From assembly GCF_002374855.1 (NCBI RefSeq), contig NZ_NWVC01000001.1, positions 434,001 to 498,000 of the forward strand: a stretch of DNA of 64,000 bases, given 5' to 3'. Position 1 is the stretch's first letter; each line of letters opens with the position of its first letter. The stretch is from Sphingomonas adhaesiva (GTDB lineage Bacteria; Pseudomonadota; Alphaproteobacteria; Sphingomonadales; Sphingomonadaceae). Under the pieces are notes generated by a model. It was not told where the DNA came from, ran no database searches, and saw only the letters and a program-made list of their open reading frames with translations. Shown here piece after piece: positions 47,227 through 57,413 of the stretch. The translations under genes were made by a program, and so were the position numbers.

Positions 47227-48060
47227 CTAGGGACGCTCGCTCAGCCGCCGCGCGACCGCGACGAAGGCGGCGACGTCGACGGTCTCGGCGCGGCGGGTCG
47301 GGTCGATGCCCTCGGCCTCCAGCGCCTCGATCGCGCCCGGCACGCCGCGCACGCTCTGCCGCAACATCTTGCGCCGCTGGCCGAAAGCCGCCGCGGTCAA
47401 CCGTTCCAGCACCGCCAGGTCGACGCCCGCCGGCGCCTCGGTCGGGGTGATGTGCACCACCGCCGACATCACCTTGGGCGGCGGGGTGAAGGCGGAACGG
47501 TGCACCGGCATCGCGATCCGCGCCGCACTGCGCCACTGCGACAGCACAGCCAGCCGCCCGTATGCATCGTCTCCGGCGCCCGCGACGATCCGGTCCGCCA
47601 CCTCGCGCTGGAACATCAGCGTCAGCGTTTCCCACCACGGCCGCCACGCGGCGGACAGCCACCCGATCAGCAGCGCGGTGCCGACATTGTACGGCAGGTT
47701 CGACACGATATGCGGCGCACCCTCGAACAGCGCGCGCGCGTCGATCTCGGTCGCATCCCCCTCGATCACCCTGAGCTTGCCGGGGTAGGCCGCTTCCAGT
47801 TCGGCCAGCGCGGGGATGCAGCGCCGGTCGCGCTCGATCGCCGTCACCCGCGCGCCCTGCGCCAGCAGCGCACGGGTCAGCCCGCCGGGGCCGGGGCCGA
47901 CCTCCAGCACCTCGGCGTCTGCCAGATCGCCGGGGATGCGCGCGATCCGCGCCAGCAACTGCGAGTCGAACAGGAAATTCTGCCCAAGCGCCTTGGACGC
48001 CGACAGGCCGTGCCGCGCGATGACGTCGCGCAGCGGGGGCAGCTCCACCGCGCCGGTCAT
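47227..48060 (-). CDS. rsmA: 16S rRNA (adenine1518-N6/adenine1519-N6)-dimethyltransferase
   Basis: Dimethylates two adjacent adenines in helix 45 of 16S rRNA, a late ribosome assembly checkpoint. The protein has 277 residues. Hallmarks are [13 protein letters not shown] at the N-terminus, the SAM motif [16 protein letters not shown], and [13 protein letters not shown]. The ATG overlaps the pdxA stop (ATGA). It is the last gene of the lptD-surA-pdxA-rsmA operon, a gene order also known in enterobacteria. Confidence 0.96.
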   Translation of the reverse strand: MTGAVELPPLRDVIARHGLSASKALGQNFLFDSQLLARIARIPGDLADAEVLEVGPGPGGLTRALLAQGARVTAIERDRRCIPALAELEAAYPGKLRVIEGDATEIDARALFEGAPHIVSNLPYNVGTALLIGWLSAAWRPWWETLTLMFQREVADRIVAGAGDDAYGRLAVLSQWRSAARIAMPVHRSAFTPPPKVMSAVVHITPTEAPAGVDLAVLERLTAAAFGQRRKMLRQSVRGVPGAIEALEAEGIDPTRRAETVDVAAFVAVARRLSERP

Positions 48061-49073
48061 GCGACGGCGGAGCAGCGTGCGCGGTTCGTCGCGGCCTCGT
48101 CCGCCATCAGGATCGCGGCGATCATCGCGCCGGGGTGGGCGCGGTCCTGCCCCGCAATGCCGAAGGCCGTCCCGTGATCGGGGGACGTGCGCACGATCGG
48201 CAGCCCCAGGGTGATGTTGACCCCGTCATCGAAGAACAGCGTCTTGAGCGGGATCAGCGCCTGGTCGTGGTAGCAGCACAGCGCCGCGTCATAATCGGCG
48301 CGCGCGCGGGCGTGGAACATCGTGTCGGCCGCGAACGGCCCGCGCGCGTCGATCCCCTCGGCGACCAGCTGCTCGATCGCGGGGATCATCACGTCGATCT
48401 CCTCGCGCCCGATCGCGCCGCCTTCGCCGGCGTGCGGGTTGAGGCCGGCGAAGGCCAGCCGCGGCCGCTCGATCCCGAAATTGCGCCACAGCCCGCGCGC
48501 GGTGACGCGCGCCTTGGCCACCAGCAGGTCGACCGTCAGCAGCCCGGGCACCTCCGCCAGCGCCACGTGCGTCGTGATCGGCACCACGCGCAGCCCCGGT
48601 CCGGCCAGCATCATCACCGCATTGTCGCGCGAAATGCCGCAGCGTTCGGCGACGAACTCGGTCTGTCCCGGATGGGTGAAGCCGATGCCGTACAGCTGCG
48701 CCTTGGACACCGGCCCGGTCACCAGCGCACGCGCCGCGCCCGAGCGGACCAGTCCCGCGGCCAGCTCCAGCGCGTGCAGCGCACTGCGCGCGCCATCGGG
48801 GTCGGGGGTGCCGGGAACGATATCGCCACCGTCCTCGACGGTCATCACCGGCAGCGCCTCGTCGAACAGCCGCGTGCCGGCGGTCAGGTCGGTGACGATC
48901 CGCACCGGCCCGTCCCACACCTGCCGGATCGCGCGGCAATCGCCGACCGCGACGAACGGCGGCAGCCCGCGATCGTGCCGCGCCGCCCACGCCTTGGCGA
49001 TGATCTCCGGCCCGATCCCCGCGGGATCGCCCATCGACACCATGATCGGCGTGGTGCGGTCCGGCTGCTGCAT
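48057..49073 (-). CDS. pdxA: 4-hydroxythreonine-4-phosphate dehydrogenase
   Basis: NAD-dependent enzyme of pyridoxal 5'-phosphate synthesis. The protein has 338 residues. Metal and substrate residues are visible in [53 protein letters not shown] and [13 protein letters not shown]. It starts 10 bases after the surA stop and its stop overlaps the rsmA start, so it belongs to the same operon. Confidence 0.97.
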   Translation of the reverse strand: MQQPDRTTPIMVSMGDPAGIGPEIIAKAWAARHDRGLPPFVAVGDCRAIRQVWDGPVRIVTDLTAGTRLFDEALPVMTVEDGGDIVPGTPDPDGARSALHALELAAGLVRSGAARALVTGPVSKAQLYGIGFTHPGQTEFVAERCGISRDNAVMMLAGPGLRVVPITTHVALAEVPGLLTVDLLVAKARVTARGLWRNFGIERPRLAFAGLNPHAGEGGAIGREEIDVMIPAIEQLVAEGIDARGPFAADTMFHARARADYDAALCCYHDQALIPLKTLFFDDGVNITLGLPIVRTSPDHGTAFGIAGQDRAHPGAMIAAILMADEAATNRARCSAVA

Positions 49074-49083
49074 CCGCCGCGCC

Positions 49084-50445
49084 TCAGCGATACTCGATCA
49101 CGGCGTCGCGGCGCAGGTCGCGCAGCGCCTGCTGCGCGCGCAGGTTGACGCGCTGCTGCTCCAGCTGGTTCTGGATCTGCGCCGCACCCGGCAGCTGACC
49201 GCTGGCCACTTCGTCGCGGCCGCACAGCACCAGCGTGCGCACGCCTTCCTCCGGGTTGCCGAACGGCGGCGTCGCCTGGCCGACCTGCAGCTTCAGCATG
49301 ATCGCCTGCAGCTGTGGCGGCAGGTCGCGGACGCGCACCGCGTCATTGTCGACCACCTCGGCGTTCAGTGTCGCGGCGACCTGCGGCACCGAACCGCAGC
49401 CCTTCAGCTTCTCGATCGCGGTGGCGAACGCGCCGGTCCGCTGCGTCGCCTGCGCCTGCGTGGTGCCGGACGGAAACTTGATCGTCAGCTGCTTCAGGCT
49501 CAGCCGCGCGTCGCGCGGATCGGCCATCAGCACCTGTCGCTTGTCGGCCAGATACAGGATCGAGAAGCCGCCCGGCGTCGGCACCGGGCCGGCGACCTGG
49601 CCGACCTGCATCGTCTGCGCCGCCTGCGCCAGCGCGTCGGGCAGCTGCGCGGCGCGCACCCAGCCCAGGTCGCCGCCGACGCTGCGCGTGGTCGCGGCGG
49701 AGAAGTTGCGCGCGAAATAGGCGAACGGCGCCTGGCCCTTGCCGATCTCGGCGATGATCTGGCGCGCGTTATTGAACACCTCCTGTTCGCGATCCGGGGT
49801 CGCGGCGAGGTAGATTTCGTTGAGGTGGAATTCCTCCGTGCCCTTGGCCGCTTCCAGCCGGTCGAGAATCGCCTTCACCTCTTCGTCGCCCACGTTGACG
49901 AACGGCTCGACGCGGCGGCGCAGATAGCGGTTCCACGCCAGCTCGCCTTCGATCTGGCGGCGGATCGAGCGTTCGGACGACCCGTTCTGCGTCAGCCACT
50001 GCGTGAACTGCGCGGGCGTACGGTTGAAGTTCTTGGCGACGCCGGCGTACGCCTGATCCAGCTCGGCCTTGGTGATCGTGATGTCGGCGGTCTTGGCCTG
50101 CTGGATCTGCAGCGTCTCGTCGATCAGCTGGCGCAGCACCTGCACGCGCAGCCGCTCGCGATCCTGGTCGGACAGCTTGGCGTTGTTCGCCGTCGCCACC
50201 AGCGCCACGCGCTGGTCGACGTCGGTGCCGGTGATGACCGTTTCGTTGACGATCGCGGTCGCCTTGCGGATGTTCGAATCCGTCTTGCCGAAGATCTGCA
50301 GGTTCGACGGGATGTTCAGCCCGGTGTTGTCCGGCAGCCCCTGATCCTCGACCGTCTGCGCGATGGCACCCGCGGCCGCGCCAAGCGCCAACACGGTCCC
50401 CAGCATCCGGCGGGTCAGCAGCGCCGCGCCCTTCTTCGTCGTCAT
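49084..50445 (-). CDS. surA: Periplasmic chaperone and peptidyl-prolyl isomerase SurA
   Basis: Chaperone for outer-membrane beta-barrel proteins, 453 residues. A signal peptide (RRMLGTVLALGAAAGAIAQ) is followed by the SurA N-domain (IVNETVITGTDVDQRV, LRQLIDETLQIQQAK) and parvulin-type domain(s) with EFHLNEIYLA, RNFSAATTRSVGGDLGWV and PVPTPGGFSILYL. The frame is open to 50646, but ATG 50445 starts the signal peptide. It follows lptD, its best-known client, after 92 bp. Confidence 0.94.
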   Translation of the reverse strand: MTTKKGAALLTRRMLGTVLALGAAAGAIAQTVEDQGLPDNTGLNIPSNLQIFGKTDSNIRKATAIVNETVITGTDVDQRVALVATANNAKLSDQDRERLRVQVLRQLIDETLQIQQAKTADITITKAELDQAYAGVAKNFNRTPAQFTQWLTQNGSSERSIRRQIEGELAWNRYLRRRVEPFVNVGDEEVKAILDRLEAAKGTEEFHLNEIYLAATPDREQEVFNNARQIIAEIGKGQAPFAYFARNFSAATTRSVGGDLGWVRAAQLPDALAQAAQTMQVGQVAGPVPTPGGFSILYLADKRQVLMADPRDARLSLKQLTIKFPSGTTQAQATQRTGAFATAIEKLKGCGSVPQVAATLNAEVVDNDAVRVRDLPPQLQAIMLKLQVGQATPPFGNPEEGVRTLVLCGRDEVASGQLPGAAQIQNQLEQQRVNLRAQQALRDLRRDAVIEYR

Positions 50446-50537
50446 CACCGTTTCTCGAAATCCCGTTGGTGTCGCGGGTCGGCGCGCGCGCGACTGTCCC
50501 GTGTGGCGGAGTTGCCCGATCTCAGCTGAACCGTGGC

Positions 50538-52778
50538 TTAGCGGCCGATGTTCTTCAAGGAAAGCGTCAACAGATAGCTGTTGCCGGCGCGCGCGTCGCC
50601 GGTCGACTGATAGTCGCGCCGCCACGTCAGCCCCAGATCGATACAATCGTCTTCATAGGCGACACCGACGCGGTGGCGGATCGGGGTGAAGCCGTCCGAC
50701 TGCGACAGCGGGTCTTCGGCCCGGTCGGTCAGGTCGATCATCGCCGATCCCCATACCGACCAATAGCGCGCGAACGCCAGCCGCCCGCCGGCGCGCACCT
50801 CCTCGCGGTCCTGCAGATCCTCCAGCCCGGTGATGTTGCGGTTCAGCCGCAGGTAGCCGACCGTGGCATAGGTGCGACGCGTGCCGACCGTCGCGTCGAT
50901 CTCGTTCCGGCGCACTGCCAGATTATCCTTGTCGAGGCGATAGCGGTGGGTGAACGTCACGAACTCGCCGATCCGCACGTTCGTGCGCCCGACGATGTCG
51001 GAGAAGCGATCGGACAGGCCGGTCCCGTTGGGCAGGATCGTCGGCCGGTCGTTCAGGCGATAGCTCTGCCCCACGGTCGCGGAGATCGCGACCCCGGTCA
51101 GGTCCAGCGACCAGTCCGCGCCATAGGTGAGCCGGCTCGAATCCTCCCACCGGTCGTACCCGGGGAAGCGATTGAGGGAGAACAGGTTCGAATCCTCCAG
51201 GTCGACCGCGCGCGCATCCTCGTTGGGGACGGCCAAGTTGCGGGTCGGCGGGGTCGCGACGATCTGCACGCGCGGCGCGAACCGCTGGAACCCGCCCAGC
51301 AGCTGCCCGACGAAGGGCCAGCGCACCTCCGCGGCCAGCGCGCCGATCGCGCGCGTCTGGAATCCGTCCAGCCCGCGATAGCTGGCGATCGTCGTCGCCG
51401 CACTGCCGCTGGTGTTATAGGCATCGCCGCGGCCGAAGGCGGTCAGCAACACTTCCTGGCCCAGCGTCGTGATCCCGCGCCAGTCCCAGCGCGCGCTGAC
51501 GAATGCGCGCTGCGTATCCTGCCCGGCGCGCCGCCCGATCGCGAGCGTATTGGCCTGCAGCTGGATCGTCCCGCCCAGCAGTGCATCGGTGAAGCGGCGG
51601 CGGTAATCGATCTCGGGCAGCGCCACCGGCTGCATGCCCTGGCGTTCGCCGACGCGCAGCGTCTGCACCGCCCATCCCGCGACCGACAGATAGCTGTCGG
51701 CGTCGATCCGCTCGAGTGCGACATGCGTGCGCAGCCGGTCCTCGCGCGAAATGTCGTAGCGGCGCAGGAACGTGCGGTCGGTGACCATCCGCAGCGATCC
51801 CGACAGCGACCAGTTCGGGTCGAGCTGGAACCGCGCCTTTCCGTCCAGATAGCCGCGCAGCGCGCGTTCGGTCTCGGTCGTGAACCCGTCCGACAGGTCG
51901 CCGCTGCGCCGGCTGCTGGTGGCGTATCCGGTCAGCGAGAAGGCGCCGAGCTGCGTCACCTGTGCATAGCGCATCTCCAGCATCGGCAGTTCGGAGGAGA
52001 ACAGGTGCGGCGCGACGATCAGCGAGCGGTCCTGACCCAGCGCGATATTGACCGGCAGCACCAGTTCCACGCCGTTCAGCCGCGTGATTCCGATCCCCGG
52101 CGTCAGTAGCCCGGTATCGTTCGCCTCGCCCACCGGCACGCTGAACCGCGGCAGCGCCGGGGAGGTGAGGCCCAGCAGGTGGAATCGCGCCTGGTCAAAA
52201 TAGACGCGCTCCCGGTCCGGGCGGTACGTCACCTTTACCGCGGTGATCTTCCACGACGGTTCCTTGGGGCAGCCATCGCTGTCGGTGACCGGGCATTGCG
52301 AGAAGGCCGCGCGATCCAGCAGCACCGTACCGTCCTGCTGGCGCGTGCCGCGCACCGCCGCGATCCGCCCGCCGCGTTCCAGCACGACCAGGATGTTGTC
52401 AACCACGCCGTCCTTCAGCGAATCGGTCAGCTCGATCGAATCGCCATAGGCGACGTCGCCCTGGGGGTTGGTCACCGCCACGTTGCCGGTCGCGACGACG
52501 CGCCCGGTCTTGCGGTTCCACTCCACCTTGTCGGCGCGCAAGCGGTCGCCTTCGCGCGTCATCCGCACCTCGCCGGCGGCGGTGACGATATCGGCGTTAT
52601 AGTCGTACTCCAGCGTACCGGCGCTGAACTGCACCTGGTCCGCCGCAACGGGCGTGGTCGCGCTCTCACCGACCGGTGCGGGGGGCGCCACGGCGCGGTC
52701 CTGCAACGACTGGGCGGCCGCCGGTCCCGCCATCGACAACCAGATCGCACCACCGGCGAGAAGATCCAGACGCCTCAC
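50538..52778 (-). CDS. lptD: LPS-assembly protein LptD
   Basis: Outer-membrane LPS translocon of 746 residues, acting with the lipoprotein LptE. A signal peptide ends near GPAAAQS. The periplasmic OstA/beta-jellyroll domain (YDADIVTAAGEVRMTREGDRL-like region) precedes the LptD barrel with repeated aromatic strands and a terminal SYLLTLSLKNIGR. Two of the cysteines are in SQCPVTDSDGCPK. GTG at 52778 is selected because GGGAG lies 4 bases before it; the ATG-led frame to 52865 has a less convincing N-terminus. It heads the operon with surA, pdxA and rsmA and is divergent from pepA. Confidence 0.93.
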   Translation of the reverse strand: MRRLDLLAGGAIWLSMAGPAAAQSLQDRAVAPPAPVGESATTPVAADQVQFSAGTLEYDYNADIVTAAGEVRMTREGDRLRADKVEWNRKTGRVVATGNVAVTNPQGDVAYGDSIELTDSLKDGVVDNILVVLERGGRIAAVRGTRQQDGTVLLDRAAFSQCPVTDSDGCPKEPSWKITAVKVTYRPDRERVYFDQARFHLLGLTSPALPRFSVPVGEANDTGLLTPGIGITRLNGVELVLPVNIALGQDRSLIVAPHLFSSELPMLEMRYAQVTQLGAFSLTGYATSSRRSGDLSDGFTTETERALRGYLDGKARFQLDPNWSLSGSLRMVTDRTFLRRYDISREDRLRTHVALERIDADSYLSVAGWAVQTLRVGERQGMQPVALPEIDYRRRFTDALLGGTIQLQANTLAIGRRAGQDTQRAFVSARWDWRGITTLGQEVLLTAFGRGDAYNTSGSAATTIASYRGLDGFQTRAIGALAAEVRWPFVGQLLGGFQRFAPRVQIVATPPTRNLAVPNEDARAVDLEDSNLFSLNRFPGYDRWEDSSRLTYGADWSLDLTGVAISATVGQSYRLNDRPTILPNGTGLSDRFSDIVGRTNVRIGEFVTFTHRYRLDKDNLAVRRNEIDATVGTRRTYATVGYLRLNRNITGLEDLQDREEVRAGGRLAFARYWSVWGSAMIDLTDRAEDPLSQSDGFTPIRHRVGVAYEDDCIDLGLTWRRDYQSTGDARAGNSYLLTLSLKNIGR

Positions 52779-52924
52779 GTTGCTCCCGTCGACCGCATGG
52801 TGCGCCGCCGGAATGGCGTGGGCGCATCGTCGCCGCCCTATCGCATCGCGCGACGCGTGCTGCAACGCTTTGCGCCGCGCCCCGCATGCCGCTAGAGAGC
52901 CGGCACGGAATGAAAGGTTTGCAG

Positions 52925-54364
52925 ATGAAGATCGCGTTCGCCCCCAGCCGCCCCGCGGATGCCGCCGTCCTCGCGCTGCCGGTCAAGAAGGGGGACGCGC
53001 TGACCGGGCTGGTCCCCGCCGCCGACGCGCTGGTAGAGGCCGCGGCGCGCGGCGCCCGCTTCGAAGGGGAGGCGGGCAGCAGCGCCGAGCTGTTCGTCGG
53101 CGCCGATGGCCGGACGCAGCGGATTGTCCTGCTGGGTGTCGGCACCGGTGACGATGCGGCCTATGAACGCGCCGGCGGCGCGCTGACCGCGCGGCTGCTG
53201 ACCTCCGGCGAGACGTCCGCCGTCGCGGACCTGTCGGGCGTCGATGCCGCCGCGACCGCGCGGTTCGCCGCCGGCGCGGCGCAGCGCGCGTGGCGGTTCG
53301 ACGAATATCGCACGAAGCTGCCCGAAAAGCAGAAGCCGACGCTCGCCGCGCTGACCGTGGTGGGCGACGACGCCGCCTGGCCGGCGCGCGAGGCGGTGAC
53401 CGCGGGCCTCGACCTTGCCCGTACGCTCGCCGCGCTGCCGCCGAACGTGCTCTACCCGGAAACGTTCGTGGAGCGCGTGCTCGCCGCGGTCGACGGCCTG
53501 GGGCTGGAGGCGACGGTGCTGGACGAGGCGCAGATGCGCAATCTCGGCATGGGGGCACTGCTGGGCGTGGCGCAGGGGTCGATGCGTGCGCCGCGCATCC
53601 TGGCGCTCAAGTGGAACGGCGCGGGCGAGGGCGCGCCGGTCACCGCGCTGGTCGGCAAGGGCGTGACCTTCGACACCGGCGGCATCTCGATCAAGCCGGC
53701 CGCGGGCATGGAGGACATGAAGTGGGACATGGGCGGCGCCGGCGCGGTCGCGGGGGCGATGCTGTCGCTCGCGCGGCGCGGTGCGAAGGCCAATGTCGTC
53801 GGCGTCATGGGACTGGTGGAGAACATGCCTGACGGCAATGCGCAGCGCCCCGGCGACGTCGTCACCAGCATGTCGGGCCAGACGGTGGAGGTCATCAATA
53901 CCGACGCCGAAGGGCGGCTGGTGCTGTGCGACTGCCTGACCTGGGTCCAGAGCGTCCACAGGCCCGCGACGATCGTCGATCTCGCCACGCTAACGGGCGC
54001 GATGATCGTCAGCCTGGGCAACGAATATGGCGGGCTGTTCGCCAATGACGACACGCTGGCCGACGCGCTGCTGGCGGCGGGGCGGACCTCGGGCGACCAG
54101 CTGTGGCGCTTCCCGCTGTCGGACGCCTACGACAGGCTGATCGATTCGCCGATCGCCGACATGAAGAACGTCGGCCCCCGCGGCGCAGGGTCGATCACCG
54201 CCGCGCAGTTCCTGCAACGCTATGTCGACAAGGGCGTGGCCTGGGCGCACCTCGACATCGCGGGCATGGTGTGGGCGGACAAGGACGGCCCCACCTGGGC
54301 GAAGGGTGCGACCGGCTTCGGCGTGCGCGTCCTCGACCGCTTCATCGCCGACCGCGAAGGCTGA
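52925..54364 (+). CDS. pepA: Cytosolic leucyl aminopeptidase PepA (M17)
   Basis: Two-metal aminopeptidase of 479 residues. The catalytic M17 domain has VGKGVTFDTGGISIKP with metal ligands K and D, then MKWDMGGAGAV, NTDAEGRLVLCDCL with the DAEGR signature, and LATLTGAMIVSLG. The N-terminal domain of about 150 residues is variable, as usual. ATG 52925 follows AAAGG at 7 bases and gives MKIAFAPSRP; ATG at 52910 is an alternative. holC follows 19 bp later. Confidence 0.95.
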   Translation: MKIAFAPSRPADAAVLALPVKKGDALTGLVPAADALVEAAARGARFEGEAGSSAELFVGADGRTQRIVLLGVGTGDDAAYERAGGALTARLLTSGETSAVADLSGVDAAATARFAAGAAQRAWRFDEYRTKLPEKQKPTLAALTVVGDDAAWPAREAVTAGLDLARTLAALPPNVLYPETFVERVLAAVDGLGLEATVLDEAQMRNLGMGALLGVAQGSMRAPRILALKWNGAGEGAPVTALVGKGVTFDTGGISIKPAAGMEDMKWDMGGAGAVAGAMLSLARRGAKANVVGVMGLVENMPDGNAQRPGDVVTSMSGQTVEVINTDAEGRLVLCDCLTWVQSVHRPATIVDLATLTGAMIVSLGNEYGGLFANDDTLADALLAAGRTSGDQLWRFPLSDAYDRLIDSPIADMKNVGPRGAGSITAAQFLQRYVDKGVAWAHLDIAGMVWADKDGPTWAKGATGFGVRVLDRFIADREG

Positions 54365-54383
54365 GGCGGGCCGGCGGCGCGCG

Positions 54384-54824
54384 GTGCAGGTCGATTTCTA
54401 TCATCTGGTGCACACGCCGCTGGAGCGCGCGCTGCCGCAAATCGCCGAGAAGGTGGTGGCGAGCGGCGCACGCCTGCTGATCGTCGCCGCCGCGCCCGAA
54501 CGGCAGGCGGCGCTCGACCGGCTGTTGTGGAGCCACACGCCCGACAGCTTCCTGCCCCATGCGGTGGCCGGCACCGCCGACGATACGCGCCAGCCGGTGC
54601 TGATCGCGGGCGACGTCACCCCCGCCAACGGCGCGCGCCACGTCGCGCTGGTGGACGGCGAATGGCGCGACGCCGCGCTCGATTTCGATCGCGCGTTCCA
54701 TTTCTTCGACGACGATCATATCGCCGCGGCGCGGATCGCGTGGAAATCGCTGGCGGCGCGCGACGGGGTGGAACGGCGCTACTGGAAACAGAATGACGCC
54801 GGCCGTTGGGAACAGGCGGCCTGA
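54384..54824 (+). CDS. holC: DNA polymerase III subunit chi
   Basis: Clamp-loader accessory subunit that binds single-strand binding protein. The protein has 146 residues. Family features are VDFYHLVHTPLERALPQIAEKV, LDRLLWSHTPDSFLPHAVAG, and FDRAFHFFDDDHIAAAR. The start is GTG at 54384. It lies directly after pepA, a conserved adjacency in Gram-negative bacteria, where pepA-holC is often followed by valS; here ndk follows instead. Confidence 0.94.
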   Translation: MQVDFYHLVHTPLERALPQIAEKVVASGARLLIVAAAPERQAALDRLLWSHTPDSFLPHAVAGTADDTRQPVLIAGDVTPANGARHVALVDGEWRDAALDFDRAFHFFDDDHIAAARIAWKSLAARDGVERRYWKQNDAGRWEQAA

Positions 54825-54908
54825 CGCGGCGGCTTGCATCGTCGCGGCACCGGGCCTAGGGCGGCGCCACTTTTCCGCAATCCTCAATTTCAGGAGCCCG
54901 TGACCGTC

Positions 54909-55331
54909 ATGGCCGCGAACCGTACCTTTTCGATCATCAAGCCCGACGCCACGCGCCGCAACCTGACCGGCGCGGTCACCAAGATGCTGGAGGAAGCCGG
55001 CCTGCGCGTCGTCGCCTCCAAGCGCATCCAGATGACCAAGGAGCAGGCCGAGGGCTTCTACGCCGTCCACAAGGAGCGCCCGTTCTTCAACGACCTGGTG
55101 TCGTTCATGACGTCCGGCCCCGTCGTCGTGCAGGTGCTGGAAGGCGAGAATGCGATGCAGCGCAACCGCGACATCATGGGCGCCACCAACCCGGAGAACG
55201 CCGCACCGGGCACGATCCGCAAGGAACTGGCCGAATCGATCGAGGCGAACACCGTCCACGGTTCGGATTCGGACGAGAATGCCGCGATCGAGATCGCATA
55301 CTTCTTCAAGCCCGAAGAGATCGTCGGCTGA
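54909..55331 (+). CDS. ndk: Nucleoside diphosphate kinase
   Basis: Balances NTP pools by phosphate exchange through a phosphohistidine. The protein has 140 residues. It shows [11 protein letters not shown] at the N-terminus, [21 protein letters not shown], and the active-site His in [16 protein letters not shown] lies at 54892-54896, about 12 bases before the ATG; a GTG at 54900 is in frame but less likely. The GNAT gene starts on the last base of the stop codon. Confidence 0.97.
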   Translation: MAANRTFSIIKPDATRRNLTGAVTKMLEEAGLRVVASKRIQMTKEQAEGFYAVHKERPFFNDLVSFMTSGPVVVQVLEGENAMQRNRDIMGATNPENAAPGTIRKELAESIEANTVHGSDSDENAAIEIAYFFKPEEIVG

Positions 55332-55852
55332 TGACGACGTGGCGGCTGCGGCGCGCGTCGGTCGACGATGCCGCCGCGGTCGCGCTGGTCGCACGGGCCA
55401 GCTTCCTCGATACCTTCGCCGGCGTGCTGTCGGGCGCGGACATCCTCGCGCATCTCGACCGCAAGAGCCGGCCCGAGCAGTTCGCGGCGTGGAGCGCCGA
55501 TCCCGCCGCGGTCCTCACGCTCGCCGAACATGCGACCGGAGCCGCGCCGATCGGCTATTCGCTGCTGACCCCGCCGGAGGAAGTCGGCGAAACCGGCCCC
55601 GGCGATATCGAACTCCGCCGCATCTACACGCTGTCGGCCGCCCGCGGGACCGGGTTGGGCGCGGCGCTGATGGCACAGGCGATCGACGATGCCCGGGCAT
55701 TGGGCGCGCGGCGCATGTTGCTCGGCGTGTTCGCCGGCAACGCCCGCGCGCGCGCCTTCTACGAACGCCAGGGCTTTGCCGTCGTCGCCGAGCGCCGCTT
55801 CAAGGTCGGCGAGACATGGTGCGACGATCGCGTCTATGCCCGCGACCTGTGA
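55331..55852 (+). CDS. GNAT family N-acetyltransferase
   Basis: Acetyl-CoA-dependent acetyltransferase of 173 residues; substrate unknown. The fold is seen in WRLRRASVDDAAAVALVAR at the start, the strand IELRRIYTLS followed by the pyrophosphate loop ARGTGLGAALM (R/QxxGxG/A), and ARAFYERQGFAVVAERRF near the end. The ATG shares one base with the ndk stop (TGATG), so it is co-translated with ndk. A target such as an amine antibiotic or a protein N-terminus cannot be decided. Confidence 0.9.
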   Translation: MTTWRLRRASVDDAAAVALVARASFLDTFAGVLSGADILAHLDRKSRPEQFAAWSADPAAVLTLAEHATGAAPIGYSLLTPPEEVGETGPGDIELRRIYTLSAARGTGLGAALMAQAIDDARALGARRMLLGVFAGNARARAFYERQGFAVVAERRFKVGETWCDDRVYARDL

Positions 55853-55855
55853 TCT

Positions 55856-56485
55856 TTACGGCGTAAGCCGCGCCCAGGCCGCATCCAGCGTCGCCTGATC
55901 CCCACCGCGTTGCCGCAGCCGCAACCCCTCCAGCTTCACGTCCCGCCCGCGCAGCAAGCGGCCCTCCGTCCGCCAGACGATATCGTAGATGCCGGTCGCC
56001 ACACGCGGTGCGTCGCCGTCGAAATAGCGGACCGTGACCAGCACCGGCAGCCGCCCCGACCGGCTGTCGTCGCCCCTGTCGGTCAACGCCAGCAGCTCCG
56101 CGGCAAACCAGTTCGCGTCGATCTGCGGATCGCCCGCCGGCCGCTGCGCCGGTATACCCAGCGTCCGCGGGAAGACGATGCGTGCCTCGCTCAATTCGTG
56201 CCGCTCGTCCTTCAGCGCCAGCACCCGGCCACCATCCTCGACACTCGCCGACAGGTCGACCCGCCCACGCTCGCGCGCGGCGTCGCGCTGCTCGGCGATC
56301 TTTTCCGCGCGCTCCTCGCGCTGGCCGTTCCAGCTCAGCCACAGCGTCAGCGCACCGATCAGCAGGCCCGCGACCGCCACCACCTCGGCCAGCGTCACCC
56401 AGCGCCGCCGCGTCGCCGCCGTATCGCGCCGCTCCGCGCGCGTTTCCGGCGCGGTATCGGGCGGCGGAGCCGGATCGTCGCTCAC
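55856..56485 (-). CDS. Hypothetical single-pass membrane protein
   Basis: A 209-residue protein of no recognised family. A Pro/Arg-rich, acidic to basic cytosolic N-terminus (about 28 residues) is followed by one hydrophobic helix (VTLAEVVAVAGLLIGALTLWLSW, residues 30-52), then a charged coil (REERAEKIAEQRDAARERG) and a beta-rich C-terminal domain. The start overlaps the YjbR-gene stop by 4 bases, so it is fourth in the purM-purN-yjbR transcript. A direct role in purine synthesis is not suggested by the sequence. Confidence 0.75.
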   Translation of the reverse strand: MSDDPAPPPDTAPETRAERRDTAATRRRWVTLAEVVAVAGLLIGALTLWLSWNGQREERAEKIAEQRDAARERGRVDLSASVEDGGRVLALKDERHELSEARIVFPRTLGIPAQRPAGDPQIDANWFAAELLALTDRGDDSRSGRLPVLVTVRYFDGDAPRVATGIYDIVWRTEGRLLRGRDVKLEGLRLRQRGGDQATLDAAWARLTP

Positions 56486-56844
56486 CGCCCGCCGGCCTCC
56501 AGCAACCGCGCGGGCGCGGCCAGTTCCCAGCTGCGCGCGACGCGGTCCTCGACCAGCGCCCAGTCCACGTCATCCGCCGCGACGTTTACCGCGACCCATC
56601 CGGACGGTCCAAGATACGCGGGGCGCGAATAGGTGTCCGGTGCGGCGTCCAGCAGCATTGCCTGTTCGTCCATCCCGCTGGTGCGCACGCACACCGCCAC
56701 GCGCCCGTCGCCATGATGATCGTCGCGAAACTGCGCGAACTGCTTTCCGGCCACGAAGAAGGTCGGCTGCCCATGGCTCACGCGCTCCTCCACCTCGGGC
56801 AGCAGCAGCGCGATGGAGCGGATCCGGTCGAGCGCGTCGGTCAT
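56482..56844 (-). CDS. MmcQ/YjbR family protein
   Basis: A 120-residue protein of the MmcQ/YjbR (DUF419-like) family, a small alpha/beta fold with a double-stranded-DNA-binding-like surface. Landmarks are ALLLPEVEERVSHGQPTFFVAGKQFAQF, AVCVRTSG and PAYLGPSGWVAVNV. The function is not well established. The ATG overlaps the purN stop by ATGA and the gene continues into the hypothetical membrane protein by a further 4-base overlap. Confidence 0.88.
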   Translation of the reverse strand: MTDALDRIRSIALLLPEVEERVSHGQPTFFVAGKQFAQFRDDHHGDGRVAVCVRTSGMDEQAMLLDAAPDTYSRPAYLGPSGWVAVNVAADDVDWALVEDRVARSWELAAPARLLEAGGR

Positions 56845-57413
56845 CGGCGTACCATGTCCGCCAGAACGGCGGGATACAGCCGGTGTTCCTCCGCCAGCAC
56901 CCGCGCCGCCAGCGCATCGGGCGTGTCGCCGGGCAGGATCGGCACGCGCGCCTGGCCCAGCACCTTGCCCCCGTCCAGTTCCTCGGTCACCAGATGGACC
57001 GAACAGCCCGCCTCGGCGTCCCCGGCCGCGATCGCACGCGCGTGCGTGTCCAGCCCCTTGTACTTCGGCAGCAGCGAGGGGTGGATGTTCACGATCCGCC
57101 CGCGCCAGCGTGCGACGAACTCGTCGGACAGCAGCCGCATATAGCCCGCCAGCGCGATCCATTCCGCCCCGGCCGCGCGCAACGCGGCGTCCAGCGCGCT
57201 CTCGTACGCCTGCTTGCCGATCCCCTTCGGCGACAGCGCGAAGGTCGGCAGTCCCGCCTGCACTGCCCAGTCGAGGCCCGGCGCCTCCGGCTTGTCCGAC
57301 GCGACGACGACGATCCGATACGCAGCGCCCGCATGGGCGGCGAGCGCCTGCATGTTCGATCCCCGGCCGGAAATCAGCACCGCAACCTTCGCCCGGGTGG
57401 ACGTGCCCGTCAT
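56841..57413 (-). CDS. purN: Phosphoribosylglycinamide formyltransferase
   Basis: Transfers a formyl group from 10-formyltetrahydrofolate to GAR in purine synthesis. The protein has 190 residues. The N-terminal loop is [13 protein letters not shown], the catalytic N-H pair is in [21 protein letters not shown], and the Asp is in [11 protein letters not shown] 57413 overlaps the purM stop (ATGA). The product of purM is two steps on, so the two enzymes are commonly co-encoded. Confidence 0.96.
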   Translation of the reverse strand: MTGTSTRAKVAVLISGRGSNMQALAAHAGAAYRIVVVASDKPEAPGLDWAVQAGLPTFALSPKGIGKQAYESALDAALRAAGAEWIALAGYMRLLSDEFVARWRGRIVNIHPSLLPKYKGLDTHARAIAAGDAEAGCSVHLVTEELDGGKVLGQARVPILPGDTPDALAARVLAEEHRLYPAVLADMVRR